A DNA stretch of 64,000 nt from Timema cristinae (Eukaryota; Arthropoda; Insecta; Phasmatodea; Timematidae): positions 35,018,421 to 35,082,420 of the forward strand of contig JBCFYV010000100.1 of assembly GCA_039000515.1 (NCBI GenBank), given 5' to 3'. A program made the translations under genes and the position numbers. The notes beneath the pieces were generated by a model. It was not told where the DNA came from and did not search any database. It worked only from the letters and a program-made list of their open reading frames with translations. Below are positions 22,870-33,497 of the stretch, piece after piece. Every line of letters starts with the position of its first letter. The stretch's first letter is position 1.

Positions 22870-22990
22870 ATTAGCTTGGAGAGAGGATGAGAAAACCACT
22901 ACAATAAATCACTTGTAAAAACCACCCTTTGTCCACTGAGCCAGGATTCGAACCTTTGCCTCCTCGTCTACAACTATCGAGATATATTTA
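22870..22990 (-). repeat. SINE scrap
   Basis: Minus strand GAGGCAAAGGTTCGAATCCT (B box) and CTGGCTCAGTGGAC linker with part of the body; no ends. Confidence 0.5.
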
Positions 22991-24167
22991 CTAATCATGC
23001 GCTCGCTCGTCAGTTTGGCCGAACTCTTACGGGAAATGATCAGGAAAGGGAATTTTCAAAATTATATTTGTCTACCCCTTATCAGCTCAATAAAAATTTG
23101 AAATTTTGTGAGTTTGTATAGAGAACACACCATAAAAGTTACAAATTAAAAAGTGGAGGGATTTTGGAGAAATGGGGGAATGAGGAAACATTCCAAAACT
23201 TATAGAAATCACCATCTTTCGTTATGGTAGAAAATTCAAATCTTGCATATAATTTAAAAGGTGTCACCTTTTATTTGAAATTTAAAATTAAGATTTGTGT
23301 TGAAGGTTAGTTAGGAATAAAAACATTAAAAATAAACCTTTATTAGTGTGTTAGAAAATATAAAAACTTTAAAGCGGTTAAGAAAACTGCCCCAAATGAT
23401 AAAAAAAAAAAACGTGTACATATGAAACTTGAAAATTGGTTTAAGAAATGGGCGGCTAACAATTTATTCAACTAATAGAAAAAACTTCTCATTGTAGAAT
23501 AAAATTGAAACTTGTCTTGGAAATAATTAAACCTTACTGGATAACCAACTGGTGTATGAATAAATGGAATTTCAAAATTAAAAACCGAGAAATGTCCGAA
23601 ATTGATATTACTTTCGGTGTGGTTGAAAATTGAAATTTTGCAGGCACTTAAATGAACCATAGATATCCGATAGCCAAATAAGTCTAAACATTTCAAAATT
23701 GGAATCTGAAAACAAAAAATTGGTTGGGATTATGGAGATAAAGTAGCTTGAAATCCCTCCAAAACTATAAGAAAATCGTATTTTTTTTCATTCAATGTTG
23801 AAGAAATGGGTAATAAGATCACCCAAGAGAAGATAAAATTAGAAAATGTTGAATTTAGCCCTAGGGGGCCAAGAAATAATGAAAGATAAGGGGGGTTTAG
23901 GGAAGCCTTTAAATGTCTAAATCAATAGAAAAATCTTTATTGTACTTAGGCAATCATTGCGTTCGTTTCTACCCCCCAGTTCAAGTGTTAGGTAAGATTG
24001 TTTTCAAAGATTTAATTTAATTTATTGATTGAATTAACCTCTTTGGGACTGCTTTAGTTAGTTAGAGATTATACAAGGAGAAACTTTAAAAATCTCGTTC
24101 ACCGGATGTTGAACGTCCTAAATTTGACATAGTTTTGATACGGTCTACCATGCGAGGAATATATTAA

Positions 24168-24489
24168 GTTGGGGATGTAGGGAAGGCGAGAAAAGGTAAA
24201 TGTTTTGGCAGTTTTTTATATCATCACTTTTTTTGTCAAAATAAATAAAATATTGCTTCAATACAAACAAAAAATTTAGTTTTCTTCAAATTATGTTGAA
24301 TATCTGTAAAGGGTGCCCTGCTCATAACAAATATTTAAGAAATTTTGAGGTCACCATCTGAAAAAAAAATTAAACTCTTGTCGGTACTGAAGCAATATTT
24401 TATTTATTTTGCAAAAAAAAAAAATTATTTGCTACAAAAACTGCAAAAAAAAAACACTGGCCCTTTCTCTCGTCTCCTACACCCCCACT
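24168..24489. mobile_element. TTAA-flanked palindromic MITE, diverged copy
   Basis: Intact TTAA at both ends (24164-24167, 24490-24493). Ends GTTGGGGATGTAGGGAAGGC and CTCGTCTCCTACACCCCCAC are inverted copies. Shared internal words: TTTTTGTCAAAATAAATAAA, GTTGAATATCTGTAAAGG. Confidence 0.8.
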
Positions 24490-24909
24490 TTAAGGGTACG
24501 AGTTAAAAGAGGGGATAGTTAAATTACACACATTTTTCAGAACAACAACTTTATTAATTAAAACCACATCAAGATCTTAATTAACACGTCTTTTAATTAA
24601 ATTTAAATAAGTAAGACATCTTTTAGCCCTAATCTTAAGTACATAGACAGGTCTCATGATTCTCTAAACAAATAGCAGTCATGTCACAATTTAAATTAAT
24701 ATTTAACTTGGCCAACATTTTTCCTTGTATCATTCTTTATATATGAAAGGAGGTGTAAAGGCTTGGAGAGGGAGAGAGAAGAGGGTTTGGACAGATAGAG
24801 TGGGATGAGAGATAGTGGGAAATATTTATTTTATATTTATTTTAGAGAGTCTTATATATCTGTAAGAATTATCCTCATAGTCTTGTGATCAGTAAGCTTT
24901 TCTTTAAAT

Positions 24910-25060
24910 GTTACAAACCCAAATTCACGTGGAGGAATATTGGGAAGCTATATAAAACACACTCATTTCACCCGGCCGGAATTCGAACCTCATTCCCATC
25001 AAAGGTAATCCACTCTATTGCGAGTGGGATGCCTTAAGAGTGAGTGGTTGGACCCCACTG
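24910..25060 (-). repeat. SINE family C fragment
   Basis: Minus strand: head partly readable (CACTCTTAAGGCATCCCAC), GAGGTTCGAATTCCGGCCGG B box, GTGAAATGAGTG linker, CCACGTGAATTTGGGT body. Confidence 0.7.
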
Positions 25061-25269
25061 AAGTGTTATTTTATTTATAATGCCCCTTGACACCATGTAA
25101 ATAAAATAAACTTTTCCTCCTACTGACGCGAGGCCTCCTCTTACAACATACGTTGACGGTGAATTTTTAGTGCCTCATAAATGTTTCTAAGGCTGTAAAA
25201 TGAGTATAACTATATACAAAATCGTATTACTGAACAAAACATTGATATTTTACTAGAGGCTATTAAGGA

Positions 25270-25864
25270 TGTAACGTTCTGGATTTACGTTACCGCGATG
25301 GGCGCCTATTGAAAAATTATGATTAATACACTTTTCATTTTGACAAGTTTTTTTTATTGCTGAATCAGTTTAATTAATGCGAAAATAAATCATGTCGAAA
25401 TATATACGCGGGCTAGCGCGGACAGGTGTTGCTAGACGCCAAACTCCCAACTCCCAACTGAACACTAACTTTATGTTGCACCATCCCTTGTATATATTCC
25501 TCAGTCATGGAAGCTTCGAGAAGGTTTAGTTTAGAAAAACAAAATAAAAGACAAAAACATCTCTGTTTTACTCGAAGCTTCTAGAGCCGGAAAATGACTC
25601 AAGTTACATTTTAAAATCTCTCTTCGAACCATCGAGAAGAGGAAGTTATTATTTGAAAAAATATATATTGTCAAACTGACTTGACTGGTGTCACGTGCGT
25701 GACGTCACTGTTCAGTGGCTTTTGCCTTCTTAGAAGAAGAAGTGCTTTAAGCGCCATTTAATATACTACATAATTTAAATGAAATAAGATATGTTTATAA
25801 AATTAGGACGATATTCTTGTCAATGCTTTCACATACTTTTCAGGGGCAAATCAGTTACATTACA
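25270..25864. mobile_element. Solo LTR inside the LINE remnant
   Basis: 595 bp beginning TGTAACGTTCTGG and ending CAGTTACATTACA, with a perfect 4-bp duplication AGGA (25266-25269, 25865-25868). Removing it and one AGGA restores an uninterrupted LINE frame across the junction, which proves the borders. TG...CA ends and the 4-bp duplication fit a Gypsy-like LTR retrotransposon that recombined to a solo LTR. An AATAAA polyadenylation signal lies near 25542-25547. CACGTG and TGACGTCA lie at 25692 and 25700. No internal coding region is left. Confidence 0.88.
25510..25586. promoter_or_regulatory. Heat-shock-element-like arrays in the LTR
   Basis: GAAgcTTCgaGAAggTTT at 25510-25527 is an alternating nGAAn array with three perfect units and one near-perfect unit. 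GAAgcTTCtaGAG follows at 25574-25586. The two contain an 11-bp inverted repeat, GAAGCTTCGAG / CTCGAAGCTTC, so they could also pair in RNA. HSF-binding arrays of three or more units are the known heat-shock promoter signal; function here is inferred. Confidence 0.55.
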
Positions 25865-26504
25865 AGGAAATAGGTTTAGAAGTGAACACTGAAAAGACTA
25901 AGTATATTTTAATACATATAACACGGATTGAGGACATTGCTTTAGAAGTTAATGCAAAAACACATTATTTTACAGTGTAAATGAGTTAAGTACTTAAGTA
26001 TTTAGAAACAATTTTAACTTGCAAAAACGACATTAGACAGTAAACTAGGAAAATAATACAGTTAAGTAAATATAGTCTCTTATTCGGTCAGTATGCTGAC
26101 AACTTGCTCGCTATAAAGGAATATAAAACTCAAAATATATGCTATAAAACAATTTTACTGGTTATTCTCTATAGTTGTGATGCACGGACTCTTAGTTTAC
26201 GTAGCTAAAATACATTTAGGGTGTTATAAAAGGGTGCCTAGGAAGATATTTGGTCCTAAAAGTGGTGAAGCTACTGGGGAGTGGAGGAGATTACAAAATG
26301 GAGTCACACACACACTCTCTAGTTTATTCATGACCATACATCGTTAGGATAGTCAAGTCTCGAAGATTACAGTGGGCAAGACATGCAGCGTGAATGGAAG
26401 AATCTAGAAAATTGTTCAAGGTACTGACTGTTAAATACAATGGGAAGAGACCATTGAGAAGACCTAGAGAGATGGGAGGAAAATATGAAAATGGGCCAGA
26501 AAGA

Positions 26505-27075
26505 GATAGGGGCGTAATGAGGTGGACTGGATAGAACTAGCTCAAGATAGAGATAGGGGTGTAATTAGGGAGAATGAATAGCACTAGCTCAAGATTGGGG
26601 TGTAATGAGGGAGAATGAATAGAACTAGCTCAAGGTAGGGAGAGGGTGTAATTAGGCAGACTGAATAGAACTAGCTCAAAATAGGGGCGTAATGAGGGAG
26701 AATGAATAGAACTAGCTCAAGATAGGGGTGTAATGAGGGAGAATGAATAGAACTAGCTCAAGATAGGGGTGTAATGAGAGAGAATGAATAGAACTAGCTC
26801 AAGATAGGGGTGTAATGAGGGAGAATGAATAGAACTAGCTCAAGGTAGGGAGAGGGTGTAATTAGGCAGACTGAATAGAACTAGCTCAAGGTAGGGAGAG
26901 GGTGTAATTAGGCAGACTGAATAGAACTAGCTCAAGGTAGGGAGAGGGTGTAATTAGGCAGACTGAATAGAACTAGCTCAAAATAGGGGCGTAATGAGGG
27001 GAAGTGGATAGAACTAGCTCAAGATAGGGTTAGGGTGTACTTAGGGAGACTATATATAACTAGCTCAAGATAGGG
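26505..27075 (+). repeat. Minisatellite derived from LINE coding sequence
   Basis: About 13 copies of a 40-45-bp unit built on GATAGAACTAGCTCAAGATA and GGGGTGTAATGAGGGAGAAT. The first unit reads GRNEVDWIELAQDRDRG in the LINE frame, matching the family motif (W-I-x-x-A-Q-D-R-D) that follows the RT domain. Later copies differ in spacers (AGATAGGGG, GGTAGGGAGAGGG), including a higher-order block of AGAGGGTGTAATTAGGCAGA units at 26630 and 26835-26970. The same array type terminates the second LINE copy at 50.8 kb. Confidence 0.88.
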
Positions 27076-27483
27076 ATATAAGACATATTTGTCTAAGAGT
27101 AACAATTAACTTTCGGGTTATTTTAGCTCCCAGTAAAATGGTTTTGGAACTATGCTTAGATACAGACAGACATATGGACAAACCAACAGACGACAGTGCG
27201 AAAACTTTTTTTTTCCCCCATAGGGTTATTTAACGCTAACACCCAACAAAATCTCTATTTTTTTTTTATTACAATTACAACATTTACTTTCGCAATTGGG
27301 TCGTGAGAAGGTAAACATTCTGTTGAAATTCAAGCGTGACCTTATCTCATTTAGTTATTATACGAGAAAGCTTTACCTGAATATACCATACAAAAATAAA
27401 TTAGTACCCCCAAACTCCATATTCTGATTAGCTTTTCCGAAAACCTTAATACTAACCCTAATAATATCAACCCTGGACATGAT

Positions 27484-27730
27484 TCGTTGGCCGCATGGTC
27501 TAAGGGCGTTACTCTTGCAGTAGGCTAGACCGCTTATGACTGGGATATCAAGGGTCTAATCTTGGCCGAGTAGATTGATTTTTTTTTTTACAAAACTGTT
27601 TTCCTCTTTCTCTCCACGCAACTGCGGGTATAATTTCTCTAAATATAACCTTCATCATCCCTAAACCGCTAGTGTAGTTAGTACATAAGCGTATAACCTA
27701 AAAAGGTGGTAGGATGTGGTGCTAAAAATA
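27484..27730 (+). repeat. SINE family C, full length
   Basis: GTTGGCCGCATGGTCTAAGG head, GGGATATCAAGGGTCTAATC at the B-box position (mutated), CTCCACGCAACTGCGGGTAT body, GTAGTTAGTACATAAGCGTA and ATGTGGTGCTAAAA tail. Confidence 0.85.
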
Positions 27731-28456
27731 ACATTTAGAAAACTGTAGGATATAAGAGCTCGAGAATTAATAACTAAGTCGGTCTCCCTGCAGGGGAAAC
27801 ATTTTTCGGTTTTATTTTTCCTGTAATTTAATTAGACAGGCGATTATCTCCCCTAGGTGTAATCTATTAATATTGACAGGAGCTCCGATGTTGTCCCAAT
27901 CTCCATTATGTGAATTTGTACACCTTTCATCGTTTCTGTTGCGCCTGTTCACACGCTGACAAGTGCGTCAGGTGTACGGAGAGAATGGTTGAATAGGAGA
28001 GAAGACTGAAAACGAGTGAAGAGGTTAGAAAGAATAGGGGGATATAGGGTTTGGGAACAAGTATCTCACATGAATTATGGAGAATGTCATTTTGTACCTC
28101 TTCTATCGCGCAATTTGATAGCAAAGCCAAGTCGAACCTATTGACGAATAGTAATAGTAATAAAAAAATCTTTCGTGGCTGAAAGAAAAAAAATCTTTTG
28201 GAAAGAAAATGAGAAATGAATCTTTTCACATCCTCAATTTTTTTTTTTAAATCCGTAAGTACCCGCAAGGAAAAGAAAATACCAAACGGTGTGTTTGTGC
28301 ACTAAAGGAAAAGATTGATTCTGTAGGTGAAACGTGACCACAATCACAGGGTGAAAACTTACAAAAAGCTATTGGCTATGTATAGTCCTTGTCACAAAAC
28401 TTAGCTGATCTTTGATTGAGGTCGTTTTTTTTATGGCCGAGAGCTATGAAAGTACC
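27731..28456. other. Non-coding, nothing recognised
   Basis: Single-copy within the window. The 113-codon minus frame at 27927-28268 is low-complexity (Phe/Leu/Lys runs) with no motif, so I do not call it. Confidence 0.45.
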
Positions 28457-28464
28457 GTGTGTTG

Positions 28465-29128
28465 CAGTGGCGTCACGTCAGGGCAAGCAAAGTTTGCCTT
28501 TGATTGAAGATATGTAATTATTTTATTTAATGTTTGCAAAAATAAACTCCTGGTAATCATTTAAATGTAATTCAAGAATCAGTGGATTTGAAGAAAAAAA
28601 ATCCCATACATGGCAGTGACCGTAACATGCATACAAGACGTGCACTGGACCATCTAATGGTGGTTGAAAGTCAGTATTCATCCGACTTTCATTCCATCGC
28701 TCTAGCTAGTGTAGTTCTTATTTGTGACGTCATAGATTTCGGAGGGGAGAGAAGGGTAAGAGCTGCGGATGTCAGGTAGAAATGAAAGCATCCGTGCTAA
28801 GACTTTTCTTTCCCGAAAGGTGACGACTAGAACCGAAGTCACTACCCCTCTCTTCCCCTTTCAAAACATAGCGGGATGGTTTGGCATGAAAGGAGAAATT
28901 AATATTGTCAAGGTACTGTGACACCGTGCCTACACATCTTTAAGATGTAAATCACAGAACAGAAGGACGCCCAAAGCCACAACTATAATTTTAAAAAAAA
29001 CAACACACCTCTAAACAGCTTATTGAAGCATAATACATTTTTAAAAAATCCGGGCCCTCCCCTTTTAATTTTGGGGGCATCCCTTCCAAGCTTGCCCAAG
29101 AATTTTGGTCACGAAGCGCTCGCTACTG
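28465..29128. mobile_element. hAT non-autonomous element, 664 bp
   Basis: Starts CAGTGGCGTCACGTCAGGG and ends, inverted, CAGTAGCGAGCGCTTCG, with a perfect 8-bp duplication GTGTGTTG (28457-28464, 29129-29136). The right 230 bp (from about 28890) are matched by a truncated relative at 58500-58745. The 65-codon frame at 28582 has no transposase motif. Confidence 0.88.
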
Positions 29129-29239
29129 GTGTGTTGTAAAGAGAGGGGAGGAGTGGGTGATTAAAAATATGTGAAACCCCTTATTAACAGTAGTTTTATG
29201 GTGAAAAGTTTGTTTATTTAGCTTAACTTACTAATAATT

Positions 29240-29440
29240 GGGCATCAGTGGTCTCATTGTGAAAGGCGTCACTCTTCTTGCTGCATAATGTATTACTGAT
29301 GACGTGAAGGTGAGGGTCGAATCTTGGCTGGGTGTACTGAAGAAGGGGGTTCTTTCCTGTTGATTTATCAGCCCTTCTTCAAGCTAAGGTGGGTGCATTT
29401 CTTTTTAACTACCTTTTTCTTTAAACTACCTTTACTATCA
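29240..29440 (+). repeat. SINE family C, diverged
   Basis: CAGTGGTCTCATTGTGAAAG head relic, GAGGGTCGAATCTTGGCTGG B box, GTGTACTGAAG linker; the body is poorly preserved. Confidence 0.65.
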
Positions 29441-29604
29441 CTTTAACTAAACTGTTAATTCCAATAAGTAAAACGCAACCATTCCAGCCCATCGAGAGTA
29501 TGAAGCATTAGACCACGTGACCATAGATTCAGGTCTTAATGATAGGCGTTACCTAAAAATTACACTCAAAACTAAATGGCAATTCATTATATATTTTAAA
29601 TTTT

Positions 29605-29835
29605 TTTAGCATTGGATCTCACCACCCATTCGTGTTATACCTATGAGTAGGCTTACTAATTACGCTAATGAGTTAGATAAGAAGGTAGAATTAAGAGGAA
29701 ATGTACTTGCATTTAAGTGAGAGACCATGAAGGTAAAACCACCCTCAGTACAGCAACCGGAGTTCTATCCCAATCTACCCATCATCGGCAGTCCCACCCT
29801 ATCACGAGAGTGACGCGCGGCACCGGAGATAGTCT
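29605..29835 (-). repeat. SINE family C, nearly full length
   Basis: Minus strand: GACTGCCGATGATGGGTAGA, B-box region TTGGGATAGAACTCCGGTTG (mutated), GTAATTAGTAAGCCTACTCA, tail with TGGTGAGATCCAATGCTAAA. Confidence 0.75.
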
Positions 29836-29866
29836 TTAAATAAATACATTTTTTTTTGGCACGATC

Positions 29867-29975
29867 GAATTCCTCCACTGAGGGTTTGAGGGGGAGGCGA
29901 TGAAGGTAGAGTTCTTCCACTGTGGGTTTGGAAGGGGGAGGTGATGAAGGTAGTTCCTCCACAACTCAGGGACGG
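29867..29975. repeat. Short tandem repeat, about 43-bp unit
   Basis: Two full copies and a partial one of TTCCTCCACTGAGGGTTTGA then GGGGGAGGCGATGAAGGTAG, with variants. The unit is much richer in G+C than the flanks. A minus-strand frame through it (29765-29962) reads repeated KPxVEE motifs but has no other support. Confidence 0.75.
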
Positions 29976-30027
29976 GATTATAAGAAGCCCACGTTCAATT
30001 CAATAGCCTTGTACAAACTTACCTTTA

Positions 30028-30250
30028 AAATCTTCCATAGTTTATATATACATATTTATGGTTCTTGCCCAACCTAACTTGACCTAACCTTTCATGCGTT
30101 GATAAATTTTTATTCATGATTGGAAGACCATTTCAGAAAATTGTGTTAAAAATAATTATTATGATACATAGTTTTCAAACCTTCCATAATTTATTCATAT
30201 AATTATGGCTCTTACCCAACCTAACTTAACCTGATATTTCATGCATTTAT
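30028..30250. repeat. Two-copy tandem duplication, about 150-bp spacing
   Basis: CTTCCATAGTTTATATATAC...GCCCAACCTAACTTGACCTA...TTTCATGCGTT recurs as CTTCCATAATTTATTCATAT...ACCCAACCTAACTTAACCTG...TTTCATGCATT. The CCTAA-like words are reminiscent of arthropod telomere repeats, but there is no array. Confidence 0.6.
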
Positions 30251-31700
30251 GAATTTTATTTTGATTTAATTTTGTGAGCAAAGCTACTCCTTTTACCGTG
30301 GACTTCTACGCAACGTAGGGCCCAGGGGGGTTAATCCTTGAACTCCTCCACCCCACACCCCCATTAAAAGTGTATGAAATAGGCTATTACACTCAGGCTT
30401 ATAATCCCTTCGTTAAGCTGTCACGGAGAAACTCAGAGGACTAGTTATTCCCGTGGAGTAGTTCAACATCCCCAATATTTTTGGTCAACATAGTTAACTG
30501 TTTAATCAGTACTCTACTATTATACTACTATACAACCACGCGGCTGACTCATTCACTGACATTAATGTTTACCCACTTCCAGATGAGCTAGAAACTTGAA
30601 ATTTGGCAAACTTATAGCTTTTATCCTGTAACCGACGGGAAAATTCCAAAAAGTTATAAAATTTAATTTTTAACCTCCGAAAAAAAATCACATTGGTGGA
30701 GCCACTTTAAAGTAGGTGCGGACCTTTCTTTGGAGGTCTCTTATGGCTAAACGGTAAGACCTATAAAAAAAATGCTCTGGAATTACATTATTTTTCATCC
30801 ACTTGCAAAGAAAACTCACTGGGGGCTTGGGGGCGTTGTCCCCAACGATCAAAGCGAGCTATAATATAACCTTTCAAAAATGATAACAGTAAGCTATATC
30901 ACATTACTTGTCGTATGGACAGTTACGGATACAGGAGTTACGGGTGGGGCTATTGGGGCGATAACCCTTCAACCCCCTCCCTCCCCAAATAAAAAATATT
31001 CAAATATATTTCAACTTACCTTAATATTGTTAAAGAGCTGAGTCATATATTGCGTGCGACGGTAAAAAAAGAACGACATTCGTGTTTAAATGACTAAATC
31101 TCTAACACGATCTTTAGGTATAAGCAAACAATAGTAATTATAGATTCGGATTTGTAGTTTAAAATTAAAACCTTGCATTAATTAAATTAACAAGATTAGT
31201 ATGATGACCAAGTATTAGAATAAAAATACATTATATTTCTATTAATACTTTAATAGTTTAGATCAATGTATAAAATACTTATTACTTTTATTGTTACGAT
31301 GATTTAATTTGCTAATCAAAACTGTACTTTTTCTTAAAAGTCCTAAATTTACTAAAACAATTAATAAAAAATTGTTTTTATATACAAGAAATCTGATTAA
31401 TAATCAAATATAATAAGACTTGAAAATGAAATAACAGTAAATTTTAAAGTAATAAAAATTGACACAAACAGTGGTGAGTGCTTTTAAAATTTATGGAAAA
31501 AAAAAATCAAAAAAATATTGAAGTTAAAATTAAGATTGACTAGCATTGAGAGATTTTAGTAGTTGAAATGTTGAAAACAATTTAAAAAGCAACAACTTAA
31601 TTTTGAATTGGGTAGGTACATTTTAATTTTTAAAAAAATGTAAATTTTTAAAACTTTTTTTTTTTTTTCATAAATTCTAACAGCATTCAACACATTTTTT
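30251..31700. other. AT-rich non-coding with a repeat H piece
   Basis: 30570-30710 carries CACTTCCAGATGAGCTAGAA and CTTGAAATTTGGCAAACTT of repeat H. From 31030 to 31700 it is extremely A/T-rich with no frame or recognisable element. Confidence 0.5.
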
Positions 31701-31839
31701 GTCAATTTTTATTGGATTAAAATTTACTAGTACATGCTTTTTTATTCTTATGATTCCTGTGTTGGACGCTCCTAACTTAAATAATTTTAAAATGTAAAAA
31801 AAAAAAAAAAGTTTTTTTCATCTCTGAATCTGACTGTAG

Positions 31840-32090
31840 TATCACGGGACGACGCTGAGCTGGATGTAGATGATCCACATGGGAAAGATTATAACTTTGA
31901 GCCTCCGTATTGGTCAGAAGGGTGTGTTGCGGATGTTGAAAAAGGGGGGGGGGGGAAGAACCACGCCAAATCAACGCAGATCAGATGGTTAAGCCCCGGT
32001 GATGAAAGTGGCCAGTGGACAGAATTAATCTTGCTGAGTGCAGAGGAACCACGACTCCCCCTGTTTTCTTGTTTGCATGCGCTCACTTGA
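31840..32090 (+). CDS. Candidate internal or terminal coding exon
   Basis: A frame without any ATG is open from 31791 to a TGA at 32088-32090. A pyrimidine-rich stretch and ACTGTAG at 31833-31839 make a plausible acceptor, so the exon would begin at 31840 with two bases completing a codon. The peptide starts SRDDAELDVDDPHGKDYNFE, continues PPYWSEGCVADVEK, then four Gly codons from a 12-G run (31944-31955), KNHAKSTQIRWLSPGDESGQ and WTELILLSAEEPR. Acidic and aromatic residues and mixed third positions look coding; I recognise no family. G+C is far above the flanking DNA. Possible donors inside are ATG|GTTAAG near 31987 and CCG|GTGATG near 31999; otherwise the stop is used. The two-base start phase matches the one-base end of the candidate exon at 8965-9070 (together a GTA codon). 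Both are hypotheses. Confidence 0.35.
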
Positions 32091-32925
32091 ATTACGAGGT
32101 AAAAGGGTTTCTCTGAACCGGCCGGTTGGTGCTCTGTTTGCAGATGTAACGTTCCTCAGACCACCGTTTTCAGAAGCTTATCTGTTTTACAGTCATATTG
32201 TCGGGGTTGAATCATTAACGGAAATGGTATATAGTTCTAGAAACCCTGGTTAAACGCATATAAAAATTTAATAATTTTAAAAGATTACGCCATACTATAA
32301 GAGACTAAATAATTTATGTATATAGGCTAGGGCTTGGTGTTTATTGGTAAGGAGCCTCCTTATGTAAGGTTTTTTTTTTTAGAGAGGAAGGGTTAATTAA
32401 TTTCTTACCTTTTTTTTTTATAAGAAAGGGGTGTCAGAATCCATCTTACTTAAGTTTTTTTTTATCAATATTGAGACAAAATCTAAAAAAAAAAAAGTTT
32501 GTCAGAAATAAATATATTACTAATTCTAAAATTCCACTTAAAAATTATGTTGTGTTACATCTAGTTTTACTGAAATTAAAGTATTTTAAAATTTCAAATC
32601 ACTCGCTTTATTACCAAACCTTATGTTAAAAATTAATCAAACGATTAAAATAATCTAATTTACCAAATCGTAAAAAACAAACAAAAAAAACGTAAAATTG
32701 AGAGGGGATGGGAGATGGCGTAAAATCTTACGTTACCTTACGTGGGGAGGGGTGAAGGAGGGTGGAAAACCATTTTAAAAAAAGCCTCGAGCTATTTAAG
32801 GACGACTCCTATATTTGGTGTTAAGTATCACGCATACCGTGGACTCTATAGCAAGTTTCTCACTGAAACTTTCTAAAGAATTTATGTATTGTGTATTTTT
32901 ACTCTTTCGTAACTTCTTGAAGAGA
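32091..32925. other. Non-coding, nothing recognised
   Basis: The first 150 bases keep the raised G+C of the candidate exon before it, with GAG|GTAAAAG at 32095-32104 just past the stop. The rest is AT-rich with T- and A-runs. No polyadenylation signal stands out. Confidence 0.45.
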
Positions 32926-32929
32926 GAAA

Positions 32930-33215
32930 ATATTGTGATTGTAAAAAACATTAAATTTGATATTTTGATGAATGTTGACGTTTTATAAACCCGAAAAAGT
33001 GGTTTTTGGCAATGCCGTCTGTCTGTTGATGGCACTAAAGGCGAAACAATTTTATCGATCGGGCTAAAATTTTGTATCTTAAGGTTTCGATAAGGTTCCC
33101 GTGAGGAGTTTTTGGAATTATACACATAACCCTAAAATTGAAATTAGTCTACTCGAAGGCGAGAAGAGAAATATTAAATTTTATCAAAATCGGTTCTAAT
33201 AATTTTCACTAAAAT
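32930..33215 (+). repeat. Dispersed repeat G, copy
   Basis: GTTGACGTTTTATAAACCCG, CAATGCCGTCTGTCTGTTG, GATCGGGCTAAAATTTTGTA, GGAGTTTTTGGAATTATACA and CAAAATCGGTTCTAAT in the order seen at 17095 and 41900. Confidence 0.75.
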
Positions 33216-33497
33216 TATTTAATATGGATTGTCTTAACATACAAAATTAAATGGGCCATCTAATTTTCCAATAATTGTTTAGTATCTAGGAATCCTGATT
33301 TTTTTTATTTAAAAAAAATTAGCTTTCTTTACATAAAAATTGTGGAGTTTGGTATAAAAAGTCTATAAATTAATAAAATATTAATTTTATTTGAAAACGA
33401 TAACAAATCAACTTTTATTTTAATTGATATAGTGCAACAAATAGAAAAATTACACATATTTTTAAATAATAAATAAAAAAATATATAGCTTTCTTAA

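Larger units (their letters stand above)
22205..23950 (+). repeat. Dispersed repeat H, long internally repetitive copy
   Basis: Starts CTCTCTATATATGTAAATAA and CACTTCCAGATGATCATGAA. The motif GAAATTTGGCAGGAAGG / GAAATTTTGTGAGTTTG / GAAATTTTGCAGGCAC recurs roughly every few hundred bases (22281, 23099, 23632), with AAACTTATAGAAATC-type spacers. Related pieces lie at 30570-30710 (+) and 55000-55255 (-). A SINE scrap and a CG-rich foldback lie inside it. Its class is unknown; there is no frame. Confidence 0.55.
25215..26500 (+). pseudogene. LINE reverse-transcriptase C-terminal remnant
   Basis: A decayed non-LTR retrotransposon ORF in the plus orientation. Readable blocks are NIDILLEAIK up to 25265, then, after a solo LTR insertion, KEIGLEVNTEKTKYILI from 25865; next YLETILTCKN, then ILLVILYSCDARTL near 26150. 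RKIFGPKSGEATGEWRRLQ lies near 26240-26300, RRLQWARHA near 26355-26390, and KRPLRRPRE near 26440. These correspond in order to the end of the RT domain and the conserved region after it in endonuclease/RT LINEs common in arthropods (RKIFGP, TGEWRRL, RWAGH, GKRPLGRPR). Several frameshifts and stops make it non-functional. The sequence runs directly into a minisatellite at 26505. Confidence 0.85.

Noticed and set aside
27927..28268. 113-codon minus-strand frame
   Set aside because: Low-complexity Phe/Leu/Lys runs, no motif, no splice context.
29765..29962. Minus frame with repeated KPxVEE peptide
   Set aside because: It arises from a 2.5-copy, 43-bp tandem repeat next to a SINE; too short and unsupported as a gene.
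30070..30240. CCTAA-like words suggesting interstitial telomere repeat
   Set aside because: Only two or three imperfect words within a two-copy duplication; no array.
32796..33125. 109-codon minus-strand frame
   Set aside because: It mostly overlaps dispersed repeat G, whose other copies are not open.
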